From Desulfobulbaceae bacterium (GTDB taxonomy: Bacteria > Desulfobacterota > Desulfobulbia > Desulfobulbales > Desulfocapsaceae), in assembly GCA_030632405.1 (NCBI GenBank), contig DAOVUU010000045.1:1-10154 (forward strand): 10,154 bases of DNA. Reading direction: 5' to 3'. Below are positions 1 to 7,287 of the stretch, piece after piece. A model generated the notes under the pieces. It saw only the letters and a program-made list of their open reading frames with translations. It was not told where the DNA came from and searched no databases. Both the position numbers and the translations under genes were made by a program. Position 1 is the stretch's first letter. Every line of letters starts with the position of its first letter.

Positions 1-877
1 AACTCTCCATGAAACCGGCAAAAGAGAACTTGCCAACAAGTCTTGGAATGCTCCACGCGCCGACGTGGATGCCACCTTTGGCATACAGCTTCAAAGCCAG
101 ATTCCCCGCCTCACTGCCAAGAATAGAGAGAAAAAGATCGATGGTTTTCTCACAGAGAGGGCATGGTGAACTGTCAATGGCACCGCTGACAATAACGGGG
201 ATCAGGTCTTTCAGCGTACTCATCTGTTCCCTGATTCCAGACGATTCTGCAATTGAGTAATAATCCCTGCAAAAAGAATACAGGTCAGCAATCCCTGGTC
301 CGGCGACCAGCATTTCATAACTGACTGGTCGTTTTTTCTTCAGCATCCAGGAAAGCAGTGCCACCTGCTCCTCATTGACCGGCCCGAAATCAACGTGCCC
401 ACCCTCAGATCCTCGTGCAAAAAGAGAGCCTCCGGTTTCAACCATGAAACCCTGGCCCAGTCCTGTACCGGGTGCAATGACACCTTTCACCTCATCTCCG
501 ACGACCTCTCCCTGCTGAAGTTCAGCCAGATCATCCGAAAGCAGCAAAGGGATACTGCTGCACACGGCGGTAAGATCATTTACAAGAACGACCTTTTTAA
601 AACCAAAAAGCTGTTCCAGATCATGACAGTCAACCCGCCAGTGTAGATTGGTGAGTTGGGCTTTCCTCCCGCTGACAATACCTGCGACCCCAAAGGAACC
701 GTATAAAGGCAACGTATCAATATCATTTAGAAAAGAGGCAATTATATGAGAAAGATCAGGAAAATCACGATTTACATATCTCTTACGAATCATCGGCGTA
801 TAGCTTTGAGCTGTAAATTCGAAGATTGCCAGCTCACTTTTTGTACCGCCAATATCTGCTGCAAGAAGTGTTGCCAT
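1..877 (-). CDS. glk: Glucokinase (Glk family), 3' end outside the window
   Basis: This gene encodes ATP-dependent glucokinase, which converts glucose to glucose-6-phosphate in the cytoplasm. About 292 residues lie in the window and the C-terminus runs off the left edge; the E. coli enzyme is about 321 residues, so roughly 30 are missing. The sequence shows the phosphate-binding motif ADIGGTK (residues 7-13), VNDLTA with N100 and D101, APGTGLG (135-141), SEGGHVDFGP with E158 and H161, and YEMLVAGPG with E188. These match the glucose-binding and catalytic positions N99, D100, E157, H160 and E187 of E. coli Glk almost one for one. A glycine-rich GGIHVG segment lies near the left edge, as in the family C-terminal region. 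The ATG at 877 is preceded by GGAG with five bases between. It lies 73 bases after guaA on the same strand with no clear terminator, so co-transcription is likely. The family is clear; only the unseen end is open. Confidence 0.93.
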   Translation of the reverse strand, partial: MATLLAADIGGTKSELAIFEFTAQSYTPMIRKRYVNRDFPDLSHIIASFLNDIDTLPLYGSFGVAGIVSGRKAQLTNLHWRVDCHDLEQLFGFKKVVLVNDLTAVCSSIPLLLSDDLAELQQGEVVGDEVKGVIAPGTGLGQGFMVETGGSLFARGSEGGHVDFGPVNEEQVALLSWMLKKKRPVSYEMLVAGPGIADLYSFCRDYYSIAESSGIREQMSTLKDLIPVIVSGAIDSSPCPLCEKTIDLFLSILGSEAGNLALKLYAKGGIHVGAWSIPRLVGKFSFAGFMES

Positions 878-950
878 ATTAGCTCCGGAAAAACAAATTA
901 CAACTCTGCCCATCGAAAAGCCGGCCCCGATAAACGGGAAGAGACGGGAC

Positions 951-2501
951 TCACTCCCATTCTATGGTAGAGGGAGGCTTAGACGATATATCATATACTA
1001 CTCTGTTTACGCCCCGTACCTCGTTGATTATACGACCTGAAATCTCACTCAAAATTTCGTAGGGCAATTTTGACCAGTCGGCGGTCATGGCATCCCGGGA
1101 ATCAACGCAGCGGATGGCAATGACATATTCATAGGTACGGCCATCGCCCATAACCCCCACCGTCTGAACGGGCAGAAGAACAGCAAATGACTGCCATACT
1201 TTTCTATACCAGCCGGCTTTCCGCATCTCATCCAGGACAATCACATCGGACTCTCTCAATATACGCAGTCGCTCACCGGTAACCTCTCCCATTATCCTGA
1301 TACCAAGCCCAGGACCAGGAAATGGCTGACGGTACACAGCCTCCTCCGGAAGACCAAGTTCCAGCCCCAATTCACGAACTTCATCCTTAAAAAGTTCACG
1401 AAGCGGCTCGATCAAATCGAGCTTCATAACCTCAGGTAGTCCACCAACATTATGATGGGACTTGATGGGGGCCTCACCTCTAAAAGATACTGACTCAATA
1501 ACATCTGGATAGAGAGTGCCCTGGGCGAGATATTTCACGCCGCCAATCCTGCCGGCTTCCTCTTCAAATATTTTGATAAAGCCCAGACCGATCCGCTTTC
1601 TTTTTGTCTCCGGATCTTTAATACCTTTCAGTTCCTGCAAAAAGAACTCGGCTGCATCCACGTCAATGACATTGAGTTTACTTTTCTCCTTGAAAAAACG
1701 AAGGACAGATTCCGACTCCCCACTGCGCATCAGGCCATTATTCACATAGATACAGGTAAGCTGGTCTCCTACAGCACGGTGGACAATGGCTGCCACCACC
1801 GAACTGTCAACACCACCGGAAAGTGCGCAAATTATTTTATCGTCTCCGATCTTTTCCCTAATTGCTTCTGTATGTTTTTCGATAAAAGAATGCATCGTCC
1901 AGTTGGGACTGCAATGACAGATACCGAAAATAAAGTTTCTCAAAACATCATTGCCTATAAGAGTGTGAGCGACCTCTGGATGAAACTGAACGGCAACAAA
2001 CGGTTTTTCCTTATGGCGGAGAGCGGCATAGGGCGAATTATCGCTGCTTGCCGTTGCTTCAAATCCTTCGGGAACTCTCTCAATCCTGTCTCCATGACTC
2101 ATCCAGACCTGGTGTTTAGCTCCTTCGGTGGGAAGGCCCGCAAACAGTCCTTCGGTAAAATTTACAAAAAGAGACGCTTTACCAAATTCATGTTTCACCG
2201 CCTTTTCTACTGTTCCACCCAGCTGCTGAATCATAAGCTGGGCACCATAACAAATCCCCAGAACAGGAATCCCAAGCTCAAGCAGCTGCGGATCTGAGTG
2301 AGGTGCATCACTGTCATAGACAGAGCATGGCCCGCCTGACAACACGATTCCCGTCGGATTTAATTCCTTAATCCTTGCAGCTGAGATCGAAAAGGGATGA
2401 ATTTCACTGTAAACCTTCTGCTCCCGGATACGCCTGGCGATAAGCTGGGTTGTCTGTGATCCAAAATCGAGGATTATTATTTTTTCATCATGAATATCCA
2501 T
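951..2501 (-). CDS. guaA: GMP synthase (glutamine-hydrolysing)
   Basis: GuaA aminates XMP to GMP using ATP and ammonia from glutamine, the last step of de novo GMP synthesis in the cytoplasm. The 516 residues match the usual length (E. coli 525). Residues 7-195 form the class I glutamine amidotransferase domain, with nucleophile C84 in GICYGAQ and the other triad members H174 and E176 in VQFHPE. Residues from about 205 form the ATP pyrophosphatase domain, with the P-loop SGGVDSS at 228-234 and SHHNVGGLP at 348-356. The C-terminal dimerisation domain has FPGPGLGIR at 394-402 and ends in the conserved TIEWE. The ATG at 2501 has AAGGA eight bases upstream, which supports this start. It follows guaB by 91 bases, the classical guaBA order, and glk follows. 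No key residue is missing. The opposite-strand ORFs are shadows. Confidence 0.98.
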   Translation of the reverse strand: MDIHDEKIIILDFGSQTTQLIARRIREQKVYSEIHPFSISAARIKELNPTGIVLSGGPCSVYDSDAPHSDPQLLELGIPVLGICYGAQLMIQQLGGTVEKAVKHEFGKASLFVNFTEGLFAGLPTEGAKHQVWMSHGDRIERVPEGFEATASSDNSPYAALRHKEKPFVAVQFHPEVAHTLIGNDVLRNFIFGICHCSPNWTMHSFIEKHTEAIREKIGDDKIICALSGGVDSSVVAAIVHRAVGDQLTCIYVNNGLMRSGESESVLRFFKEKSKLNVIDVDAAEFFLQELKGIKDPETKRKRIGLGFIKIFEEEAGRIGGVKYLAQGTLYPDVIESVSFRGEAPIKSHHNVGGLPEVMKLDLIEPLRELFKDEVRELGLELGLPEEAVYRQPFPGPGLGIRIMGEVTGERLRILRESDVIVLDEMRKAGWYRKVWQSFAVLLPVQTVGVMGDGRTYEYVIAIRCVDSRDAMTADWSKLPYEILSEISGRIINEVRGVNRVVYDISSKPPSTIEWE

Positions 2502-2523
2502 AGCTTAGTTCCTTACTATTTTA

Positions 2524-2586
2524 AGTAATCAGTAATCAGTTGTCAGTAACTGATTACTGCACACTGATAACTGATAACTTTCAGTT
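2524..2586. repeat. Heptad-like repeat with two perfect inverted repeats in the guaB-guaA gap
   Basis: About two thirds of the 91-base gap between guaB and guaA is made from one short motif. AGTAATC occurs twice in tandem (2524-2537) and CTGATAA twice in tandem (2564-2577). CAGTAATCAGTT (2530-2541) is the exact inverse of 2548-2559, giving a 12-bp stem with a six-base loop. AACTGA (2569-2574) is the exact inverse of TCAGTT (2581-2586), giving a second six-bp hairpin. Neither is followed by a T run on the minus strand, so this is not a classical terminator. If guaBA is one transcript, the hairpins would lie in the intercistronic mRNA and might affect its processing or stability; that is inference. 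It could equally be a dispersed repeat of no function. Confidence 0.75.
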
Positions 2587-2592
2587 GCGCTA

Positions 2593-4062
2593 TCAGGCCG
2601 TTCGGTAATTTGGCGCTTCTTTAGTAATGATCACATCGTGAACATGTGACTCTCTCAACCCTGCGGCAGATATGCGTACAAATTTTGCTTTCTGCTGAAG
2701 ATCTTCAATGGTGACAGCACCAACATATCCCATCCCAGAACGCAACCCGCCCAGCATCTGGTAGATAACCGTGGAAATAGGTCCACGATAAGGTACTTTC
2801 CCCTCAATACCCTCAGGCACCAGTTTTGACGTAGTATTTACCTCAGATTGAAAATAGCGGTCAGCAGAACCCTGACTCTGGCTCATTGCACCAAGGGACC
2901 CCATCCCACGATATCCCTTGTATGTTCTCCCCTGATAGAGAAAGGTTTCCCCCGGTGTTTCGTCCGTCCCGGCAAACAGGCTTCCCAGCATCACAGAAGA
3001 GGCCCCCGCACCGATGGCCTTTGCCAGATCACCGGAATGTTTAATTCCACCATCAGCAATAATTGGAATATTGTGTTGATTTGCAACTTTGACACATCTC
3101 TGAAGAGCTGTCATCTGGGGAACACCGACACCCGCGACTATTCGTGTAGTACAGATGGACCCCGGACCAATACCCACTTTAACCCCGTTTGCACCCGCCT
3201 TTATAAGATCCATAGTTCCCTCTCCTGTGGCAACATTACCCGCAATCACAGAAAGCTCAGGGAAACAGCCTTTTACCCGGCCAATCGCATCAAGAACTCT
3301 TTTAGAATGACCATGTGCAGAATCGATAACAACAACATCAACACCAGCCTGACTCAATTTTTCAGCATTTTCTTCAATTCCAGGACCGACACCCATGGCT
3401 GCACCAACAAGCAGACGACCAAACTGATCTTTTGCCGCGAATGGGTATTTTTTAATCTTTTCAAGATCCTTTATGGTAATCAATCCTTGCAACGCCCCTT
3501 CCTCATCCACAACCAGCAATTTTTCGATACGATGTTCATGGAGTAAAGCTTTGGAGTGTTCAAGATCTATACCGACGTGTGCCGTTACCAGATTTTTACT
3601 GGTCATGACATCAGCGACCCGCAACCCGTCATCGGATACAAAACGCAGATCTCTATTTGTTACAATTCCAGCCAGTTTACCTTCATGCAATACAGGTAAA
3701 CCAGAAATTTTATAGGTACTCATTATTTCCTGAACCTCAGCCACAGACTGATTCTGCGTCACTGTAATTGGATCAATGATCATGCCTGATTCAGACTTTT
3801 TGACCTTTTCAACTTCAAGTACCTGCTGGGCTATACTCATGTTTTTATGAATGATGCCCATACCACCCTCCCGCGCCATCGCAATCGCCGTACGATGCTC
3901 GGTTACCGTATCCATTGCCGAGCTGACCAGAGGTGTGTTAATAGAAATCGTTTCGGTGAGCCGGGTACTCAGGCTCACTTCCCCGGGCAGTACTTCTGAG
4001 GCGGAAGGTATGAGAAGTAAGTCATCATATGTAAGTGCTGTTTCTATATTTTCTGGTAACAT
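2593..4062 (-). CDS. guaB: Inosine-5'-monophosphate dehydrogenase
   Basis: GuaB oxidises IMP to XMP with NAD+, the committed step towards guanine nucleotides, in the cytoplasm. Its 489 residues fit the family (E. coli 488). The TIM-barrel catalytic core begins with [10 protein letters not shown] (11-20) and [14 protein letters not shown] (42-55). It is interrupted by two CBS domains at about 95-205, which in the family bind regulatory adenine or guanine nucleotides. The active-site loop GSICTTR (301-307) carries catalytic C304. [10 protein letters not shown] (337-346) and [10 protein letters not shown] (384-393) are the IMP phosphate-binding segments. DRYFQ (401-405) contains the Arg-Tyr pair thought to act in water activation. 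The C-terminus [12 protein letters not shown] closely resembles the enterobacterial enzyme. The ATG at 4062 has a strong AAGGAGG (4073-4067) four bases upstream. It is the first gene of the probable guaB-guaA-glk operon and has structured DNA upstream. Confidence 0.98.
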   Translation of the reverse strand: MLPENIETALTYDDLLLIPSASEVLPGEVSLSTRLTETISINTPLVSSAMDTVTEHRTAIAMAREGGMGIIHKNMSIAQQVLEVEKVKKSESGMIIDPITVTQNQSVAEVQEIMSTYKISGLPVLHEGKLAGIVTNRDLRFVSDDGLRVADVMTSKNLVTAHVGIDLEHSKALLHEHRIEKLLVVDEEGALQGLITIKDLEKIKKYPFAAKDQFGRLLVGAAMGVGPGIEENAEKLSQAGVDVVVIDSAHGHSKRVLDAIGRVKGCFPELSVIAGNVATGEGTMDLIKAGANGVKVGIGPGSICTTRIVAGVGVPQMTALQRCVKVANQHNIPIIADGGIKHSGDLAKAIGAGASSVMLGSLFAGTDETPGETFLYQGRTYKGYRGMGSLGAMSQSQGSADRYFQSEVNTTSKLVPEGIEGKVPYRGPISTVIYQMLGGLRSGMGYVGAVTIEDLQQKAKFVRISAAGLRESHVHDVIITKEAPNYRTA

Positions 4063-4091
4063 AGTCCCTCCTTCTCAGGACCTGGAGCAGC

Positions 4092-4165
4092 GGTGTTGAT
4101 ACACCAAATAATTGGAATTTTATATGGTAAACCTGAATTATCCCTTGAATTTTCAGTTCACCATA
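4092..4165 (-). promoter_or_regulatory. Dyad and stem-loop region upstream of guaB
   Basis: Two inverted repeats lie between the guaB Shine-Dalgarno and the divergent gene. The larger pairs 4123-4137 with 4152-4165. Read on the minus strand, TATGGTGAACTGAA pairs with TTCAGGTTTACCATA through 14 base pairs, with one G-T wobble, one bulged base and a 14-base loop. The smaller is GGTGT-TGAT-ACACC at 4092-4105, a perfect five-bp stem ending 18 bases before the Shine-Dalgarno. The large dyad could be a repressor operator or an mRNA leader hairpin for guaB. I found no convincing -35/-10 pair to decide where transcription starts, and it does not resemble a purine riboswitch that I can recognise. The structure is visible; the function is inferred. 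Confidence 0.5.
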
Positions 4166-4227
4166 GTAAAGGATCCATATAAAAATAAATTACCGGGTAG
4201 ATTGTCTGACACTCCACAAAGATATAA

Positions 4228-4274
4228 GCGCCTTGGGGTATATCTAAGGCGGGCTCTGCCCGAAACTGATAACT
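4228..4274. repeat. Two overlapping inverted repeats followed by an AACTGATAACT copy
   Basis: CGCCTT (4229-4234) is the exact inverse of AAGGCG (4246-4251), and CGGGC (4250-4254) is the exact inverse of GCCCG (4258-4262). They share two bases, so they would be alternative or adjacent hairpins. Directly after comes AACTGATAACT (4264-4274), an exact 11-base copy of 2569-2579 in the guaB-guaA gap, in the same orientation. The block lies 15 to 60 bases upstream of the plus-strand yciO-like start and may form its 5' leader. TTGTCT (4202-4207) and TATAAG (4223-4228) just upstream resemble a plus-strand promoter but with only 15 bases between them. There is no T run on either strand typical of a terminator. 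Confidence 0.45.
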
Positions 4275-4288
4275 AAAAATATTGAACT

Positions 4289-4900
4289 ATGCTTTTTACA
4301 ATTAATCCAGAAAACCCTCAGCTTCGACTGATTGAGCAAGTTATAAAACAGGTGAAAAGCGGTGCTATTATCTGCTATCCCACCGATACAGGGTATGGTA
4401 TCGGTTGCGATCTATTTAGCCAAAAAGCCATTAAAAGAATAATACAATTAAAAAAGCGGCCCAAGCAAAAGCCTTTTTCCTTCATGTGTTCAGATCTCAC
4501 CCATATCAGCCAGTATGCCCACGTCTCCAACAGCGCCTACAGACTCCTCAAAAGGAACCTTCCCGGACCCTATACCTTTGTTCTGCCAGGCACAAAACTG
4601 GTGCCAAAGATAATGGCCACCAAACAAAAAACTGTCGGTATCCGTGTCCCCGCTCATCCAATCTGCAAACTTCTAATAGAAACACTTGGTAACCCGATAA
4701 TAAATACCAGCGTCCTGCTTGACGAAGAAGAAAACAGTCTTTCAGAGCCATTTCAAATTGAGCAGTACCTGACCAACAGAGTTGATATCATTATTGACGG
4801 AGGAAATATCTTCCCTGATCCCTCTTCTATTATAGATCTGACAGGCGATTTTCCTGTGGTATTGCGCGAAGGCAAAGGAGATGTTACTCCGTTTCGTTGA
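4289..4900 (+). CDS. yciO: YciO-type member of the YrdC/Sua5 family
   Basis: This 203-residue protein belongs to the YrdC/Sua5 fold, whose best known members make threonylcarbamoyl-AMP for the tRNA t6A modification. Its sequence follows E. coli YciO (206 residues) from end to end: NPENPQLRLI at 6-15, CYPTDTGYGIG (29-39), LPGPYTFVLPGTK (91-103), VGIRVPAHPI (116-125), IIDLTGD (181-187) and the ending REGKGDVTPF (193-202). YrdC and Sua5 use a K-x-R plus S-x-N set of residues. Here K55-K56-R57 keeps the first part, but the second is S141-V142-L143, so the asparagine is lost, as in YciO. A role in t6A should therefore not be assumed; YciO's physiological role is unsettled. The ATG at 4289 is the first start after an in-frame TGA at 4283 and has no evident Shine-Dalgarno. 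It is the only plus-strand gene here, diverging from guaB and overlapping the 3' end of the IHF-like gene by 17 bases. Confidence 0.9.
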   Translation: MLFTINPENPQLRLIEQVIKQVKSGAIICYPTDTGYGIGCDLFSQKAIKRIIQLKKRPKQKPFSFMCSDLTHISQYAHVSNSAYRLLKRNLPGPYTFVLPGTKLVPKIMATKQKTVGIRVPAHPICKLLIETLGNPIINTSVLLDEEENSLSEPFQIEQYLTNRVDIIIDGGNIFPDPSSIIDLTGDFPVVLREGKGDVTPFR

Positions 4901-5168
4901 TCAGCGCCTCTTTCAAGGATTTACTCATTGTAAAATGGAGTGTTTTCCGCTCTGGAATATCCATCATCGTCCCTGTACGGGGATTTTTAGTTATGCGCGC
5001 TTTCCTCTTCCTGACTGAAAAACTTCCATAACCTCGCAGTTCTATCCGCCTATCCTCCACCAGGGCACTGGCCATTGTCTCAAGAATTATATCAACTGCA
5101 AGACTCACATCCTGCTTCTGCATTGAGAGTTCACTACTCATCTTGTCTACTACATTTTTTTTTAACAT
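4884..5168 (-). CDS. ihfB: IHF/HU-family DNA-bending protein, probably IHF beta subunit
   Basis: This small basic protein belongs to the HU/IHF family, dimeric nucleoid proteins that bend DNA in the minor groove. From the ATG at 5168 it has 94 residues, the size of IHF beta. The N-terminal helices (1-40) are followed by ELRGYGSFSVR (43-53), then the DNA-binding arm with NPRTG at 62-66, whose P63 is the expected intercalating proline, and a final helix from about 80. The GYGSF segment resembles IHF beta (RGFGSF in E. coli). Its place directly after rpsA matches enterobacterial rpsA-ihfB, which favours ihfB over hup. The start is uncertain: a TTG at 5174 lies seven bases after AGGA (5185-5182), while the ATG at 5168 fits the family alignment but sits 13 bases from it. 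A strong terminator separates it from rpsA. Its 3' end overlaps the convergent yciO-like gene. Confidence 0.92.
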   Translation of the reverse strand: MLKKNVVDKMSSELSMQKQDVSLAVDIILETMASALVEDRRIELRGYGSFSVRKRKARITKNPRTGTMMDIPERKTLHFTMSKSLKEALINETE

Positions 5169-5198
5169 ACTCAAATTATTTTCCTGTAATCAATCACT

Positions 5199-5236
5199 AA
5201 AAAAAAAGGCTGTCCCGCACATGGCAGGACAACCTT
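5199..5236 (-). terminator. Rho-independent terminator after rpsA
   Basis: A 13-bp stem pairs 5206-5218 with 5224-5236 around a five-base loop, followed on the minus strand by nine T residues (5207-5199, the first two shared with the stem). The two non-Watson-Crick positions (5210/5232 and 5216/5226) are G-U wobbles only in minus-strand RNA, so it works in the direction of rpsA. It begins 34 bases after the rpsA stop. Its T run ends only 13 bases before the AGGA of the IHF-like gene, so it probably limits expression of that gene as well as ending rpsA mRNA. Confidence 0.92.
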
Positions 5237-5270
5237 GAAACTAGCTTCAACGTCAATGAATCTGGATCGA

Positions 5271-7019
5271 TTATTCTTCTCCTGCAGGTTCACCGCCCTC
5301 GGCAGCTGCTTTCAACAGGTCACCAAAGGTTGAAGGTGTAACCTTTGCCGACGCCTTCTCTGCCTTCTTAGATTTCTCTGCTGTCATCTCTTCGCTCTTC
5401 CCTTCACCTTCGCCTTCACCTTCAAGAGTTTTAATGGAGAGTCCAATCTTACGATCTTTAGCTGAAACATTAATAACGATAGCCTTAAGAATATCCCCCA
5501 CCTGATACATCCCGATCGGTGTCTTCACCTTATCCTTGCTGATTTCAGATACGTGGACAAGGCCCTCGATACCCTCTTCAAGTTTCACAAACACACCGAA
5601 ATCAGTTACGTTAGTGATTTCTCCCTCAATGACAGTACCGGAAGGATAGTTATTATATGCTGCCTGCCATGGATCCGGTACGAGCTGCTTAATACCAAGT
5701 GAAAATCTTTCGTTTTCTTTGTCTATCTTCAGAACAACGGCCTGAATCATTTCACCTTTGGTATATTTCTCAGATGGGTGTTTAATTCTCTCAGTCCAGG
5801 ATAAATCAGATACGTGGATAAGACCGTCAATACCCTCTTCTATTCCAATAAACACACCAAAGTCTGTGATATTTTTTATTTTTCCTTCGATAACAGAACC
5901 GACAGGATAATTTTCAGTAACCAGATCCCATGGGTTTTGCTGCAACTGCTTCATGCCAAGTGAGATGCGTTTGGTTTCAGTCTCAATATTGAGGACCATA
6001 ATTTCCAGCTGATCACCGACGGCTACCATCTTAGAAGGATGTCGTGGTTTTTTGGACCATGTCATCTCTGACACATGGATAAGGCCTTCAACACCCTCTT
6101 CAAGTTCTACAAACACACCATAATCGGTTATCGAAACAACATTACCGGTAGTCTTTTCTCCCACAGGGTATTTATCCACGACAGTTGCCCATGGATCATC
6201 GCGAAGCTGTTTGACACCAAGGGAAACACGGTCTTTCTCTTTATCGTATTTAAGAACTTTAACTTCCAGGTCCTCACCTACTTTATACAATTTTGCCGGA
6301 TGAGACACTCTCCCCCAGGAAAGATCGGTAATATGACAAAGTCCATCCATACCACCCATATCGATGAACAGGCCGTAATCAGTGATATTAGTGATTGCAC
6401 CTGTGATAATCTGTCCCTCTTCCAGCTTGGAACGCATCTGTTCACGGAGTTTATTACGTTCTTCTTCAAGAATCGCCCGCCGTGAAATAACGACATTATT
6501 TCTTTTGCGATTAAATTTAAGGATCTTAAACTCAAAAGAATCACCAATCAGTCCGTCAAGATCTTTAACCGGGCGAAGATCAATCTGTGAATATGGCAGA
6601 AAGGCAGGAACACCTATATCAACTGACATTCCACCTTTAACACGGCTCTCAATCTTTCCTTCAATGATACCATCAGCTTCCTGGATCTCTGCGATTCTCT
6701 CCCATACCTTGATAGCAATAGCTTTTTCACGTGACAGAAGGAGTCCACCTTCCTCCTTACGGCGTTCTATGAACACCTCAAAAACATCACCGATTTTAAT
6801 CTCGGTATCATCTTCCAGACGAAATTCAGACTTAGCAATATAACTTTCTGCTTTATCACCGACATCTACAAGAAAATAATCATCAACGGCACCGATAATT
6901 GAGCCCATGGCTACATCACCGACGGCCACCACCTTGTTATTTTCTTCCATTTCGAAGAGCTCTGCAAAGCTCATCTCTTCACTACTGTCCTGGGTTGATT
7001 GTTTTAATTCTTCTGTCAT
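5271..7019 (-). CDS. rpsA: 30S ribosomal protein S1
   Basis: S1 binds mRNA on the 30S subunit and helps start translation on messages with weak or structured leaders. The 582 residues contain six S1 (OB-fold) repeats at about 34-97, 116-182, 202-270, 287-357, 374-444 and 460-530. Repeats 3 to 6 show the TDYGLF, TDYGVF, TDFGVF and TDFGVF cores and the GLCH or GLIHVS strand; repeats 1 and 2 are more divergent, as expected for the ribosome-binding pair. Six repeats is the Gram-negative form. The tail contains (EG)x4 at 533-540, then a Lys/Glu-rich stretch and an acidic end, a little longer than E. coli S1 (557). The ATG at 7019 has only a weak AAAGAG upstream; rpsA of E. coli also lacks a good Shine-Dalgarno and is autoregulated by S1. 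RhlB-type helicase lies upstream in place of the enterobacterial cmk. A strong terminator follows. Confidence 0.97.
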   Translation of the reverse strand: MTEELKQSTQDSSEEMSFAELFEMEENNKVVAVGDVAMGSIIGAVDDYFLVDVGDKAESYIAKSEFRLEDDTEIKIGDVFEVFIERRKEEGGLLLSREKAIAIKVWERIAEIQEADGIIEGKIESRVKGGMSVDIGVPAFLPYSQIDLRPVKDLDGLIGDSFEFKILKFNRKRNNVVISRRAILEEERNKLREQMRSKLEEGQIITGAITNITDYGLFIDMGGMDGLCHITDLSWGRVSHPAKLYKVGEDLEVKVLKYDKEKDRVSLGVKQLRDDPWATVVDKYPVGEKTTGNVVSITDYGVFVELEEGVEGLIHVSEMTWSKKPRHPSKMVAVGDQLEIMVLNIETETKRISLGMKQLQQNPWDLVTENYPVGSVIEGKIKNITDFGVFIGIEEGIDGLIHVSDLSWTERIKHPSEKYTKGEMIQAVVLKIDKENERFSLGIKQLVPDPWQAAYNNYPSGTVIEGEITNVTDFGVFVKLEEGIEGLVHVSEISKDKVKTPIGMYQVGDILKAIVINVSAKDRKIGLSIKTLEGEGEGEGKSEEMTAEKSKKAEKASAKVTPSTFGDLLKAAAEGGEPAGEE

Positions 7020-7067
7020 GGATTTTTCTCTTTTTGCAGACCAAAGGCCAACGGGTTTGAGTTAACA

Positions 7068-7092
7068 ACACTTCCTCATCAAGCTGAAGTGT
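7068..7092 (-). promoter_or_regulatory. Leader hairpin upstream of rpsA
   Basis: ACACTTC (7068-7074) is the exact inverse of GAAGTGT (7086-7092), a seven-bp stem with an 11-base loop, about 50 bases upstream of the rpsA start. If the promoter proposed at 7148-7177 is used, the hairpin lies in the rpsA 5' leader. S1 represses its own mRNA in E. coli through a structured leader, so a similar role is possible here; that is inference by analogy and the sequence is not obviously homologous. Confidence 0.35.
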
Positions 7093-7147
7093 CAAAAGAA
7101 AATAAGGCCACTCTCCAGGCTGGAAAGTAACCTTCGCCTATTAGTGC

Positions 7148-7177
7148 CTTATAAACTTTTCCTTGCTTTTTTAACAA
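7148..7177 (-). promoter_or_regulatory. Candidate sigma-70 promoter for rpsA
   Basis: On the minus strand TTGTTA (7177-7172) matches four of six bases of the -35 consensus, and TATAAG (7153-7148) five of six of the -10, with 18 bases between. Transcription would start near 7140, giving a leader of about 120 bases before the rpsA ATG. A second candidate lies further upstream in the same gap: TTGTGC followed after 17 bases by another TATAAG. The region is AT-rich, so chance matches are expected. Confidence 0.35.
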
Positions 7178-7287
7178 GAAAAAATATTAACAAAGGTACT
7201 TCCCTCGACCATTCAAGTTTGGCGGGGTTTGAACATCATCTTATATCAATCTTTTATCGAAAGCACAAGCACTTCTTGGGAAATATT

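Noticed and set aside
1779..2297. 172-codon open frame on the plus strand within guaA
   Set aside because: It lies wholly opposite a full, conserved guaA frame and its translation shows no family pattern.
2524..2586. CRISPR-like or terminator reading of the guaB-guaA gap
   Set aside because: The repeat units are seven bases without spacers, and no T run follows the hairpins on the transcribed strand.
2848..3546. 232-codon open frame on the plus strand within guaB
   Set aside because: Antisense shadow of guaB: rich in Cys, Asn and Thr without domain structure, and the guaB frame is intact.
7090..7095. Perfect TTGACA on the minus strand upstream of rpsA
   Set aside because: No acceptable -10 box lies 16 to 19 bases downstream, and it overlaps the arm of the leader hairpin.
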